Part shown: piece after piece, positions 35,629 through 43,922 of the stretch
Layout of the letters: the number at the start of each line of letters is the position of its first letter
How positions within the stretch are numbered: position 1 is the stretch's first letter
Origin: WS-9 sp036274595
Lineage (GTDB): Bacteria > Eisenbacteria > RBG-16-71-46 > SZUA-252
Length of the DNA stretch: 64,000 nt
Direction: 5' to 3'
Assembly: GCA_036274595.1 (NCBI GenBank)
Contig: DASUFL010000118.1
Span: 1-64,000 of the forward strand
The notes under the pieces: model-generated
Databases searched by the model: none
Told to the model about the DNA's origin: nothing
Seen by the model: only the letters and a program-made list of their open reading frames with translations
Position numbers and translations under genes: made by a program

Positions 35629-36315
35629 ATGATCCGTCGCCTTTGGATGCCGCTTCTCACGTTGCTTCTCGTCGCCGCTTCGAGCGAAGCCGCGACGATC
35701 CGGGGCACCGTGCGCGTGCCCCGATCCGTTGCGGCGTCCATGACGCCGTCGAATCCGTACCCGGGCCGTGCCTCGACGATGCGCGCGACCGCCGTGCGCC
35801 GTGGCGCCGTGACCGACGCCGTCGTCTCCATCGTCGGCCCCGCGCCCGGCACCTGGCGCGGCCTTGCCGGCGAGGCGTCCGCGAGTCCGCTCCGCGGCGG
35901 CCGGCTCGCGCAGAAGAGCCAGGGCTTCGAGCCGCGCGTGCTTCCGGTGGCGGTCGGAGGGAGGGTCGATTTCCCGAATCTCGACCCGATCTATCACAAC
36001 GTGTTCAGCGTCTCCCCGCCCAAGCGCTTCGATCTGGGCAAGTACGGCCAGGGAAAGTCGAAGTCGCTCGTCTTCGACAAGCCAGGTCTCGTGAACGTCT
36101 ACTGCGACATCCACTCCAACATGGAAGCGTTCATCGTCGTCCTGCCGAACGCCTGGTTTGCGCAGCCCGACGCCGATGGCCGCTTCACGCTTCCGCCGCT
36201 GCCGGCGGGGACGTACCAGGTCCGCGTGTGGCATCCCGACCTCGGCGATCGCACGGTGGACGTCACCGTTTCGGACGACGAGACGCGCGACGTGGAGCTG
36301 AGCCTCCTTCCATGA
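35629..36315 (+). CDS. Cupredoxin-like periplasmic copper/electron protein
   Basis: A protein of about 228 residues with a signal peptide (LLTLLLVAASSEA). The core is a plastocyanin-like domain with a full set of type-1 copper ligands: H123 (YHNVFS), C159 (NVYCDIH), H162 and M165. The tail (about 180-228) is a carboxypeptidase-regulatory-like beta sandwich (GRFTLPPLPAGTYQVRVWHPDLG). A start at 35563 is possible, but the signal peptide begins at 35629. The stop overlaps the histidine kinase gene by ATGA. It may hand electrons or copper to a partner or serve as the ligand sensor for the kinase, but that is inference. Similar proteins are annotated as methylamine-utilization-like. Confidence 0.8.
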   Translation: MIRRLWMPLLTLLLVAASSEAATIRGTVRVPRSVAASMTPSNPYPGRASTMRATAVRRGAVTDAVVSIVGPAPGTWRGLAGEASASPLRGGRLAQKSQGFEPRVLPVAVGGRVDFPNLDPIYHNVFSVSPPKRFDLGKYGQGKSKSLVFDKPGLVNVYCDIHSNMEAFIVVLPNAWFAQPDADGRFTLPPLPAGTYQVRVWHPDLGDRTVDVTVSDDETRDVELSLLP

Positions 36316-38147
36316 AGGGCGTGCGGCTCCACTGGAAGATCCTCTTCGCGACCGTCCTGCCGCTCCTCGCCCTGACCTCGGCCGTCCTCTGGACCGTCAA
36401 CCGGAGCATCACGGAGCAGGCGGAGCGGAACGTGCGCGAGGATCTGATCCGCGCGGCCTCGATCTTCGAGGACATGCTCGGGGCTCGCGCGGAGGAGCTC
36501 GCGATCGCGGGGCAGGTGATCGTCGAGGATCCGAAGTTCTTCTCCATCCTCACGCTCCCTGGGCCGGCCGCCGATCCTCAGGTGAGGGCCACGGCCGAGG
36601 GTGTGGCGGCGGACTTCAACGACATCACGCAGACCGACCTCTTCGTCGTCTTCGACGCGAACGGACGCGTCGTGGCCGACGCGAGCCGCCGCCGTCTCGC
36701 CGCGCCGGCTCCCCAGGGGGCGGCCCTGGCCTCCGATGACGCCCGGCCCCGCTCCGCCATCCTGGTCGAAGGAGGGGGACACTTCCAGGTAGCCGCGATT
36801 CCGGTCCTCGCGGGTCCGAGGCGTGTGGGGACGCTCCTTCTCGGCGCCGCGATCGGTCAGGACCTCGCCGAGCGCCTTCGCACCTTGACCCGGAGCGAGG
36901 TGACGTTCGTCTCGAACGGCCTGGTGACCGGGTCGACCCTCGAAACGAGCGCCGATCGCCACGCGCTGGCGACGGCGCTCTCCTCGCGGGGCGTCTCCGA
37001 ACCCAGGCGCGAACCCACCGAGGCCGAGGTGTTCACGTTCGCGGGCGCGACCTCGCGCTACATCACGGTGGCGGGAGCCATCCGCGGCTCGGCGCCGGGC
37101 GAGGGGCAGCTCTTCGCCATCCAGCGATCGCTCGCCGCCGAGACGGCGTTCCTCTCCGGCATGCGCACGGCCCTCCTCGAGCTGGGACTCCTCGGCGCCG
37201 TGCTCTCGTTCGCGCTCGGCTACGTCATCTCCCGGAGCATCACCGCCCCGGTGCGCACGCTCGTGCGGGGCGCGGAGGAGATGGAGCGGGGCAATTACGA
37301 CTACCCGCTCCAGGTCAAGAGCACGGACGAGATCGGCTACCTCGCGGTGCGGTTCCGCGACATGCGCCAGAAGCAGCGGGTCTACGTGAAGAGCCTCGAG
37401 GAGGTCGCCCGGTTGAAGGGGGACTTCATCGACGTCGCGTCGCACGAGCTGCGCACCCCTTTGAGCGTGCTCCAAGGCTTTCTGGAGCTCCTCGCCCACG
37501 AGCGGCTTGGCCCGCTGACCCCCAACCAGAAGGAGGCGGTCGCGGCGATGGAGGGAGGCGTCTCCGCGCTCACCCGGATCGCGGAGGACGCGTGGCGCGT
37601 CTCCCAGATCCAGAGCCGCCGCCTCGTCCTCGCGACGGGGGCGCACGACATCGGCTCGATCCTGGAGGAAGCGGTCGGGCGCGCGCGGGTCGCGGCGCGC
37701 GGGCGGAAGGTCGAGATCGGAATGGAGCGCCCCTCCTCCATTCCGCCGCTCCTCGTCGATGGGCCGCGCCTGACCGAGGCCGTGGCGCACCTCGTCTCGA
37801 ACGGCGTGCGGTTCACGCCCGACGGAGGGAGCGTGACCGCCTCGGCCGTGATCGAGGAGGGCGACCTCCTGATCCACGTCGTGGACACGGGGGAGGGCAT
37901 TCCGCCGGACCGCCTGGAGAAGCTGCTCGATCGGAGCTTCGCGTTTCGCGACACGCTGAACCACCACTCGTCGTCGACGCTCGAATACAGGTCCGAGGGA
38001 CTGGGTCTCGGGATCCCCATCGCGCGCGGCGTCGCGGAAGCACACGGCGGCGCGCTCGCGGCGCGGAGCCGCCCCGGCGCGGGTTCCGTCTTCACGCTCC
38101 GGATCCCGGCCAAGCCGGCATTCGAGAGCGAGGAGGAGGCGGCGTGA
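36312..38147 (+). CDS. Membrane sensor histidine kinase (sensor domain + HAMP + HisKA + HATPase)
   Basis: A 611-residue kinase. TM1 (about 9-28) and TM2 (about 293-312) flank an extracytoplasmic sensor domain of some 260 residues, probably of the dCache type. A HAMP region (about 315-365) and HisKA with H378 in DVASHELRTPLS follow. The HATPase domain (about 460-605) ends with a GLGLGIPIARGVAEAHGG block. No response-regulator gene is nearby. It lies between cupredoxin and outer-membrane-barrel genes with 4-base overlaps on both sides, so the sensor and its two envelope partners are made together. Confidence 0.9.
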   Translation: MKGVRLHWKILFATVLPLLALTSAVLWTVNRSITEQAERNVREDLIRAASIFEDMLGARAEELAIAGQVIVEDPKFFSILTLPGPAADPQVRATAEGVAADFNDITQTDLFVVFDANGRVVADASRRRLAAPAPQGAALASDDARPRSAILVEGGGHFQVAAIPVLAGPRRVGTLLLGAAIGQDLAERLRTLTRSEVTFVSNGLVTGSTLETSADRHALATALSSRGVSEPRREPTEAEVFTFAGATSRYITVAGAIRGSAPGEGQLFAIQRSLAAETAFLSGMRTALLELGLLGAVLSFALGYVISRSITAPVRTLVRGAEEMERGNYDYPLQVKSTDEIGYLAVRFRDMRQKQRVYVKSLEEVARLKGDFIDVASHELRTPLSVLQGFLELLAHERLGPLTPNQKEAVAAMEGGVSALTRIAEDAWRVSQIQSRRLVLATGAHDIGSILEEAVGRARVAARGRKVEIGMERPSSIPPLLVDGPRLTEAVAHLVSNGVRFTPDGGSVTASAVIEEGDLLIHVVDTGEGIPPDRLEKLLDRSFAFRDTLNHHSSSTLEYRSEGLGLGIPIARGVAEAHGGALAARSRPGAGSVFTLRIPAKPAFESEEEAA

Positions 38148-39322
38148 TCCCGCGCGTCCCGGCGGCCCTCCTGGTCCTGGCGCTCGCGGAATGCGCCCTC
38201 GCTCCCACTCCTGCGCGGGCGGAGCCGCCCGACGTGCGCGTGCACGGGCTCCTCGATCTGGTCGCGGCGCAGCGCAGCGACACGCACGAGCTCAACAAGC
38301 TCACGCGCGGCGACTCGCCCTACGATCCCTACGGGCTGCGGGTCTTCATCGACGGCAGCGTGAACGAGCACGTCGACATGTTCGGACAGGTCGTCCTGCG
38401 CGATGGGGCGACGCCGTACGTGGACGGAGCCTATGTCCTCTTCACGCCGTTCCCCGGGACCGATACGCACCTCCTGGCGGGCAAGATTCCATGGCCCATC
38501 GGCACCTATGGACCGCGCACCTACTCGAACAAGAATCCCCTCATCGCGACTCCGCTCATGTACCAGTACCACACGACCCTTCTGTGGTGGGAGATCCCGC
38601 CAAGCGCCGACGTCCTGATCGCGAACTCGGGAAACGGTCAGTACGGCATCGACTACTTCGGCTATCCGATGGGCATGGGCATGGCCGTGGTGGACGACTC
38701 CTGGTGGGACGTCGGTGTCAGCGCCGTGGGCAGCACGGGCCCCGTCGAATGCTCGATCGGGATCACGGCCGGTACGCCGGGCTGGGGAAGCACCGTGAAG
38801 GACGAGAACTCGGGCAAGGCGATCATGGGGCGGATCGGCCTCGCTCCGACGCCGGGGCTGCGCTTCGGTGTCTCGACGGCGCTCGGGCCCTACCTCGTCG
38901 AGGGCTTGAACGACAAGCTCGCCCCCGGGAAGACCGTGGACGGGTTCTATCAAACGCTCGGCATGGTGGACTTCGAATTCGCGACGGGCTACTTCGAGCT
39001 GCGCTCCGAGGGGGCGTGGAACACCTGGCAGACCCCGACGGTGGGCGATCTGGGCGTCACGACGGGATACGTCGAGATGAAGTACCACCTTCCCTTCGGC
39101 GCCTACGCCGCGGGGCGTCTCGACGGCATTCGCTTCTCGGAGATCGAGGATTCGAACGGAGTGAAGCACTCCTGGGACTCGAACGTCGCGCGCTGGGAGC
39201 TCGGCGCCGGCTACCGCGTCGACCGCAACATCCTCATGAAGCTGGTCTACCAGCACACGACCATGGAAGGGCGCGACATCAAGCCGTCCCTCTTCGCGGC
39301 GCAGGGCTCCTTCACGTTCTAG
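38144..39322 (+). CDS. Outer-membrane beta-barrel (porin-like) protein
   Basis: A 392-residue exported protein with signal peptide (LLVLALAECALAPTPARA). Alternating hydrophobic strands are rich in Tyr, Gly, Phe and Trp (for example GTDTHLLAGKIPWPIGTYGP and WELGAGYRVDRNILMKLVYQ), and it ends with aromatic Phe (SFTF), the usual signal for BAM-mediated insertion. It resembles porins of the DUF/OprO type, but no specific family is certain. The GTG start overlaps the kinase stop. It should sit in the outer membrane and may bind or admit the compound sensed by the kinase. Confidence 0.75.
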   Translation: MIPRVPAALLVLALAECALAPTPARAEPPDVRVHGLLDLVAAQRSDTHELNKLTRGDSPYDPYGLRVFIDGSVNEHVDMFGQVVLRDGATPYVDGAYVLFTPFPGTDTHLLAGKIPWPIGTYGPRTYSNKNPLIATPLMYQYHTTLLWWEIPPSADVLIANSGNGQYGIDYFGYPMGMGMAVVDDSWWDVGVSAVGSTGPVECSIGITAGTPGWGSTVKDENSGKAIMGRIGLAPTPGLRFGVSTALGPYLVEGLNDKLAPGKTVDGFYQTLGMVDFEFATGYFELRSEGAWNTWQTPTVGDLGVTTGYVEMKYHLPFGAYAAGRLDGIRFSEIEDSNGVKHSWDSNVARWELGAGYRVDRNILMKLVYQHTTMEGRDIKPSLFAAQGSFTF

Positions 39323-39337
39323 TTCGTCCAGTCCCTG

Positions 39338-39366
39338 CTTGCGGTTCCACGCACCGCCCCGTAGAT
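39338..39366 (+). promoter_or_regulatory. Promoter of M20 peptidase gene
   Basis: TTGCGG (39338-39343) and TAGATT (39361-39366) are separated by exactly 17 bp. The start ATG lies only seven bases downstream of the -10 box, so the mRNA would be leaderless or nearly so. Confidence 0.5.
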
Positions 39367-39373
39367 TCGCCCG

Positions 39374-40732
39374 ATGGCTGACCTCACCGCCGTGGACCAG
39401 TGGCTCGAGACCCACCTCGATGACAGCCTGAGCGAGCTTCGCCGGCTCGTCGCGCAGCCCAGCGTGGTCGCGCAGAACCTGGGCATCGAGCCGTGCGCGG
39501 AGCTCGTCGCCTCCATGCTCCGCGCGCGCGGCTTCGCGACCGAGGTGCTCCCGACCGGCGGATCCCCCGTGGTGGTCGCCGAGCGCGGCGGCCTTAGCGA
39601 CCGCACGCTCGTGATCTACAACCACTACGACGTGCAACCCCCCGAGCCCCTCGACCTCTGGACGAGCCCTCCCTTCGAAGCCACGCTCCGGGACGGCAAG
39701 CTCTACGGTCGCGGCGTGAGCGACGACAAAGGGCACCTCGTCGCGCGGCTCCACGCGATCGACGCGCTCCTCGAGGCAGGCGGCGAACTCCCGTGCCGGA
39801 TCAAGTTCGTGATCGAAGGGGAGGAGGAGGTCGGAAGCGTCCACATGCCGGCGTTTCTCGAGCGCGAGAAGGGCCGGCTCCAGGGGGACGCGTGCCTCTG
39901 GGAGTTCGGATATCTGGATCAGGGGGACCGACCGCTGCTCCACGCCGGGCTGCGCGGGATCTGCTACGTCGAGCTCCGCGTGCGCACCGCCGCGCACGAC
40001 GCGCACTCGGGCATCGGTGGATCGATCTTCCCGAACGCCGCCTGGAGGCTCACGTGGGCGCTCGCGTCGCTCAAGGGCCCGGACGAGCGGATCCGCATCC
40101 CGGGGCACTACGACAAGGTGCGCGCTCCCTCGGCGCGCGACCGCGAGCTCATGGCGAAGACGCGGGACCGGGCTCTCGAATTCCGCGAGCTCTACGGCGT
40201 GCGACGCTTCCTCCGCGATCTCGAGGGAGAGGATCTCAAGATCGCCGAGGTGTTCGAGCCCACCTGCACGATCTGCGGGATCACGACGGGATACCAGGGG
40301 CCCGGCTCGAAGACGGTGCTCCCCGCGTACGCGTCGGCGAAGGTGGACTTCCGGCTCGTGCCCGACATGATGCCCGAGGACGTGTTCCGCTCGCTGCGGG
40401 CGCATCTGGACGCGCAGGGCTTTCAGGACGTCGAGACGGTGCTCCTCGGTAGAACGGGTCCTGGGCGCACCGATCCGGACCATCCGTTCCTCGCCCTCGT
40501 GGCACGCACCGCGGAGCCCGTGTACGGAGCGCCCTCGCAGATCGTGCCGATGATCGGCGGCTCGGGACCGACCCATTCCTTCATCCACATCCTCGGCCTC
40601 CCGATCGCGACCGCGGGGCTTGGATACGCGGACACGCGCGCGCACGCGCCCGACGAGAACCTCCGCGTCGACCACTACCTGAAGCACGCGAAGCACGTGG
40701 TTCGGATCCTCGAGGCCTTCGCCAAGAGCTGA
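39374..40732 (+). CDS. M20 family metallopeptidase / dipeptidase
   Basis: A 452-residue zinc hydrolase of the M20/M25/M40 family. The metal-ligand motifs are NHYDVQPPEPLDLW (His and Asp), GRGVSDDKGH (bridging Asp) and EGEEEVGS (catalytic Glu pair). The lid/dimerisation domain (about 195-300) and a C-terminal H-containing strand (GGSGPTHSFIHIL) follow. By family it cleaves small peptides or acylated amino acids. No pathway genes lie next to it. The start is supported by the 17-bp-spaced promoter immediately upstream. Confidence 0.88.
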   Translation: MADLTAVDQWLETHLDDSLSELRRLVAQPSVVAQNLGIEPCAELVASMLRARGFATEVLPTGGSPVVVAERGGLSDRTLVIYNHYDVQPPEPLDLWTSPPFEATLRDGKLYGRGVSDDKGHLVARLHAIDALLEAGGELPCRIKFVIEGEEEVGSVHMPAFLEREKGRLQGDACLWEFGYLDQGDRPLLHAGLRGICYVELRVRTAAHDAHSGIGGSIFPNAAWRLTWALASLKGPDERIRIPGHYDKVRAPSARDRELMAKTRDRALEFRELYGVRRFLRDLEGEDLKIAEVFEPTCTICGITTGYQGPGSKTVLPAYASAKVDFRLVPDMMPEDVFRSLRAHLDAQGFQDVETVLLGRTGPGRTDPDHPFLALVARTAEPVYGAPSQIVPMIGGSGPTHSFIHILGLPIATAGLGYADTRAHAPDENLRVDHYLKHAKHVVRILEAFAKS

Positions 40733-40775
40733 CGCAGCATGGCGGTCGGTGGACGGGGCGCCCGCCCTCTAGGGA

Positions 40776-40804
40776 TTGCCGTCGTGCCGCGCAGCCGGTA
40801 GGGT
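40776..40804 (+). promoter_or_regulatory. Promoter of sodC-like gene
   Basis: TTGCCG (40776-40781), a 17-bp spacer, and TAGGGT (40799-40804). The gene starts 68 bases downstream with AAGGAGG before its ATG, so this transcript would have a normal leader. Confidence 0.45.
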
Positions 40805-40872
40805 GTAGTCGAGGGACTGAGAGGGGAGGACGCGGGAACGCGCCACTCCCAGGAGTCCACAAGGAGGGGACG

Positions 40873-41391
40873 ATGGGATCGAGGCTCCGAATCGTACAGG
40901 CCGTGGCTGTCTGCGCCACGGCCATCTTGCTTTTGGGATGCAACGCCAAGGACTACCAGGTCGCCAAGGTCGCCCCGACGCAGGGAAACACCGCCAAGGG
41001 CGAGGTCCGCTTCTACAAGGTGGACGGAGGCGTGCGCGTGATCGCCTCGATCGAAGGGCTCACGCCGGGGAAGCACGGATTCCACGTGCACGAGAAAGGG
41101 GATTGTTCCGCACCGGACGCCGCCTCGGCCGGCGGACATTTCAATCCGACGGGCTCGCCCCACGGCGCGCCGACCGCGCCCCCGACGGGAAGGCACGCGG
41201 GCGATCTCGGCAATCTGGAAGCCGACTCCAACGGCAAGGCGAACTACGACCGCGTCGACTCGATGCTCGTCTACGAGAGCTTGAGCGGCCTCTCGATCCT
41301 GGTTCACGCGGGCGAGGACGACTTCGTGACGCAGCCCTCCGGCAACTCGGGAGCGCGCGTCGGCTGCGGGGTGATCCAGCCCGCCCAGTGA
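40873..41391 (+). CDS. sodC: Cu/Zn superoxide dismutase lipoprotein
   Basis: A 172-residue exported enzyme that converts superoxide to oxygen and peroxide in the periplasm. It is a lipoprotein (VAVCATAILLLGC, Cys 23). All metal ligands are visible: H71 and H73 (HGFHVHEKGDC), H89 (GGHFNP), H97, H108, D111 (HAGDLGN) and H145 (LVHAGEDD). C78 and C165 can form the usual intramolecular disulfide. AAGGAGGGGACG precedes the ATG. It is followed by a small Cys-rich metal-binding gene on the other strand. Confidence 0.94.
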   Translation: MGSRLRIVQAVAVCATAILLLGCNAKDYQVAKVAPTQGNTAKGEVRFYKVDGGVRVIASIEGLTPGKHGFHVHEKGDCSAPDAASAGGHFNPTGSPHGAPTAPPTGRHAGDLGNLEADSNGKANYDRVDSMLVYESLSGLSILVHAGEDDFVTQPSGNSGARVGCGVIQPAQ

Positions 41392-41404
41392 GCCGGGCCG
41401 CCGC

Positions 41405-41659
41405 TCAGTGCGCCATCGGCCCCGTCTCCATGCGGTCGCGGAGTCCGGCGACTCCAGTCTGACGGGCGCAGCTCACGCAGCAGTAGAGCGCGCCGCCCGA
41501 CTCCACGCCATGCCCGATGATCCTGCAGTCGCAGTGCTCGCAGGTCGGGGCGAGGAGGTGGATCGCGCACTCGAAGCTGTCGAAGGTGTGGCTCTTCCCG
41601 TCCATGATCACGTCGAAGGACTTGTCGTACTCGTTGCCGCAGCACTCGCACCGCGCCAT
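41405..41659 (-). CDS. Small Cys-rich zinc/metal-binding protein
   Basis: An 84-residue protein with ten cysteines arranged as CxCC (4-7), C31, CxxCxC (40-45) and CCxxC (60-64), plus His residues. This matches a family of bacterial zinc-ribbon/metallothionein-like proteins with a DSFECAIHLLAPTC core that is widespread in bacteria. The start is taken at the ATG at 41659 with GAGAGGTC upstream; an upstream ATG would add 14 residues without an RBS. It probably binds zinc or copper. It lies tail-to-tail with the superoxide dismutase gene, 13 bases apart. Confidence 0.7.
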   Translation of the reverse strand: MARCECCGNEYDKSFDVIMDGKSHTFDSFECAIHLLAPTCEHCDCRIIGHGVESGGALYCCVSCARQTGVAGLRDRMETGPMAH

Positions 41660-41865
41660 GACCTCTCCTCTCCCCGCGCTTGGCGGAGGTCGAAACTGCA
41701 CTTCGTTGTAAGGCCCACGGCCGGGAGCGCGTCGCGCCGCGCCGTGGTTCGCTACCGCATCACTTCACCCTGGAGCCCTATCCCCAACGAAAATCATCGG
41801 ATCTGGCGACATCCCTCTCGAGACATCGGGGCCCGGAACAGGGGCGGGTGAAGGGAGCGGTCTGC

Positions 41866-41894
41866 TTGCATAGGTCGGGCCCGGGGCGTATTCC
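41866..41894 (+). promoter_or_regulatory. Promoter of MFS gene, leaderless
   Basis: TTGCAT (41866-41871), 17-bp spacer, TATTCC (41889-41894). The ATG is six bases after the -10 box (at 41901), which predicts a leaderless transcript. Confidence 0.5.
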
Positions 41895-41900
41895 GGCCCC

Positions 41901-43232
41901 ATGAACCTCCTCGCGACCAGGCGCGGGCGGCTCGCCGCGTTCTTCCTCCTCTACGTGACCGAGGGCATCCCTTCGGGATTCACCGGCGTTGCCGTCGCCA
42001 CGCGCATGCGGCGCCTGGGACTGGACCCGGCGGCCATCGGCATGTTCACGGCGGCCCTCCTCCTTCCCTGGGCGGTGAAGTGGGCGTTCGGTCCCTTCGT
42101 GGACGTGATCTCGAGCGACCGATGGGGACGCCGTCGAAGCTGGATCCTCGGGACGCAGACGCTCATGTCGCTGACGATCCTGCTCGCGATGGGAGTCGAC
42201 ATGCGCGCGAGCCTGACGCTCTTCACCGCGGTTCTCGTCGCGCACAGCCTCTGCAGCGCGGTCCAGGACGTCGCCATCGACGCGCTCGCGGTGCAGGTGC
42301 TTCGGGGCGACGAGCGCGGACTGGCCAACGGGCTCATGTTCGGTGGGCAGTATCTGGGCACGGCGCTCGGAGGCACCGGTGCCCTGTTCCTGGCTTCGGT
42401 CGCCGGGTTTCCCGTCACCTTCATCGCGGTCTCGGCCGCCATCGCGCTGGTCACCGCCGCCGTCGCCTGGCCCATGCGCGAGCCCCCCGGGCCTCCGCGA
42501 CCGCCGCTCGGCTTGCGATCGGTGGGGGAGGGCATCGTCGCGTTCGTCCGGGACACGGCCCGCTCCTTCACCGGGAGCCGGGCCGCGCTCGCGGCGATCG
42601 TGCTCGCCCTTCTTCCCATGGGTGGTTACGCGCTGTCGCTCTCGCTCCAGTCGAACCTCGCGGTCGAGCTCGGGCTGACCGACCGCCAGGTCGGAACGCT
42701 CTCGCTCCTGTCCACGCTCCTCTCGGCGGGATTCTGCGTGCTCGGCGGCTGGATCTCGGACCGATGGGGACGACGCCGCTCGCTCGCGACGTTCATCATC
42801 GGCACCACGCTGCCGACGTTCGCGATGGCCGCGGCCATGCAGCACTTTGGCTGGATCCTGCCGGTGAGCCCGCTCCTCCCGAACCGTCCCGTTCCGGCGC
42901 CCGAGCTGGTCTCGCTCTTCTGGTCGCTCACGCTCGCGTACGCCGTCTTCCAGGGGCTCATGTACGGCGTGGGCACCGCCATCTTCATGGACGTGACGAA
43001 TCCGCTCGTGGCCGCGACGCAGTTCACCGGCTACATGGCGCTCTGCAACCTGGTCTACTCCTACAGCGCGGCCTGGCAAGGGCATGCCGCGGTCGCCTGG
43101 GGCTACCCCGCAACCCTCGTGATCGATGGCGCGTTCGGCCTCTTGAGCGTCCTCGTCCTGCCGCTCATGGGATCTCTCGCCGGGAGCCGAGCACCCGCAG
43201 CAGCACCGGAGGCATCCAAAATAGAAGCGTGA
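41901..43232 (+). CDS. MFS transporter, AmpG-like
   Basis: A 443-residue protein with about twelve membrane helices. It opens FFLLYVTEGIPSGFTGVAVA and has RWGRRRSWILG between TM2 and TM3 and a second DRWGRRRSLATFI loop in the other half. The opening (YxTEGIPxG) and overall layout resemble AmpG muropeptide permeases and related sugar-phosphate/peptide importers. The substrate is not shown. A strong promoter with TATTCC six bases from the ATG suggests a leaderless message. Confidence 0.8.
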   Translation: MNLLATRRGRLAAFFLLYVTEGIPSGFTGVAVATRMRRLGLDPAAIGMFTAALLLPWAVKWAFGPFVDVISSDRWGRRRSWILGTQTLMSLTILLAMGVDMRASLTLFTAVLVAHSLCSAVQDVAIDALAVQVLRGDERGLANGLMFGGQYLGTALGGTGALFLASVAGFPVTFIAVSAAIALVTAAVAWPMREPPGPPRPPLGLRSVGEGIVAFVRDTARSFTGSRAALAAIVLALLPMGGYALSLSLQSNLAVELGLTDRQVGTLSLLSTLLSAGFCVLGGWISDRWGRRRSLATFIIGTTLPTFAMAAAMQHFGWILPVSPLLPNRPVPAPELVSLFWSLTLAYAVFQGLMYGVGTAIFMDVTNPLVAATQFTGYMALCNLVYSYSAAWQGHAAVAWGYPATLVIDGAFGLLSVLVLPLMGSLAGSRAPAAAPEASKIEA

Positions 43233-43295
43233 GGCATCGTGCCCACGCGTCATGAACCCGCCGGGAGCGAACGCCCCGGCGCGAGGAGGTGCCCG

Positions 43296-43772
43296 ATGCA
43301 CCATTCGTTCCGTCGTGCCCTGGTCCACGCCCGTTGTTCCCACCGAGGCCAGGCCCGCCACTCCGTCCCGCTCCACGCATCGCCCTGGGGTCACGCCGAC
43401 GCGCGCGACGCCGCGTCCGATGCCGGTGGCGGCGGATTCGGAGTTCGTCGTCCCCTTCGATTCCTTGCCTACAAGCTCGGCCTCGCGGAGCCGCAGGTCG
43501 TCCAGCTCGCCCGAATCCTGGACGAGCTCAAGACCGAGCGCGCGCAGCACGCGGTGGACGAGCGGCGTCGCCTCTCGGCGCTCGCCGAGGCGGTGGGGTC
43601 GGAGTCGTTCGTCGAGGCGAAGGCGGAGGAAGCCGCGTCCTTGAAATCCGCGAGCACGCAGCGTCTCGAGGCGGCCGTCGTGAAGGCGGTCCGCCAGCTC
43701 CACGAGCTGCTGGATACGGCGCAGCGCGAGCGGCTCGCCTATCTCATTCGTACCGGGACGCTCGTTCTCTAG
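43296..43772 (+). CDS. Spy-like / heavy-metal-sensor family protein without signal peptide
   Basis: A 158-residue mostly helical protein. The core from about residue 53 (FGVRRPLRFLAYKLGL) has an LAEPQVVQLARILDELKTERAQHAVDERR repeat and ends in YLIRTGTLVL, the pattern of a family often annotated as periplasmic heavy-metal sensor. Unlike the gene at 23575, no signal peptide or membrane helix is apparent. The first 50 residues are His/Arg/Cys-rich (HHSFRRALVHARCSHRGQ). GAGGAGGTG four bases before the ATG fixes the start. The function is unknown. Confidence 0.6.
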   Translation: MHHSFRRALVHARCSHRGQARHSVPLHASPWGHADARDAASDAGGGGFGVRRPLRFLAYKLGLAEPQVVQLARILDELKTERAQHAVDERRRLSALAEAVGSESFVEAKAEEAASLKSASTQRLEAAVVKAVRQLHELLDTAQRERLAYLIRTGTLVL

Positions 43773-43799
43773 CGAGGGCGCACCCAAACCATTCCAACC

Positions 43800-43830
43800 C
43801 GGGGCGGCAGGGCGCAAGCCGGCCGCCCCG
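43800..43830 (+). terminator. Intrinsic terminator-like hairpin
   Basis: CGGGGCGGC (43800-43808) and GCCGCCCCG (43822-43830) form a perfect 9-bp stem with a 13-base loop, followed by TTT. It lies 28 bases after the Spy-like gene stop. Confidence 0.5.
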
Positions 43831-43876
43831 TTTGGCTCGAGCCGGTCGGGGCCCCGAATCGGCGCGTGGCCACAAT

Positions 43877-43898
43877 TGAAAATACAGATTGATTTTCA
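43877..43898. promoter_or_regulatory. AT-rich palindrome, candidate operator
   Basis: TGAAAAT (43877-43883) and ATTTTCA (43892-43898) form a perfect dyad with an 8-base spacer, inside an AT-rich island in otherwise very GC-rich DNA. It lies 25 bases before the ArsR-like regulator start, a typical place for an autoregulatory binding site of a dimeric winged-helix protein. Confidence 0.5.
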
Positions 43899-43922
43899 TC
43901 AAGCGGGGCGTATCGTCCGGGA

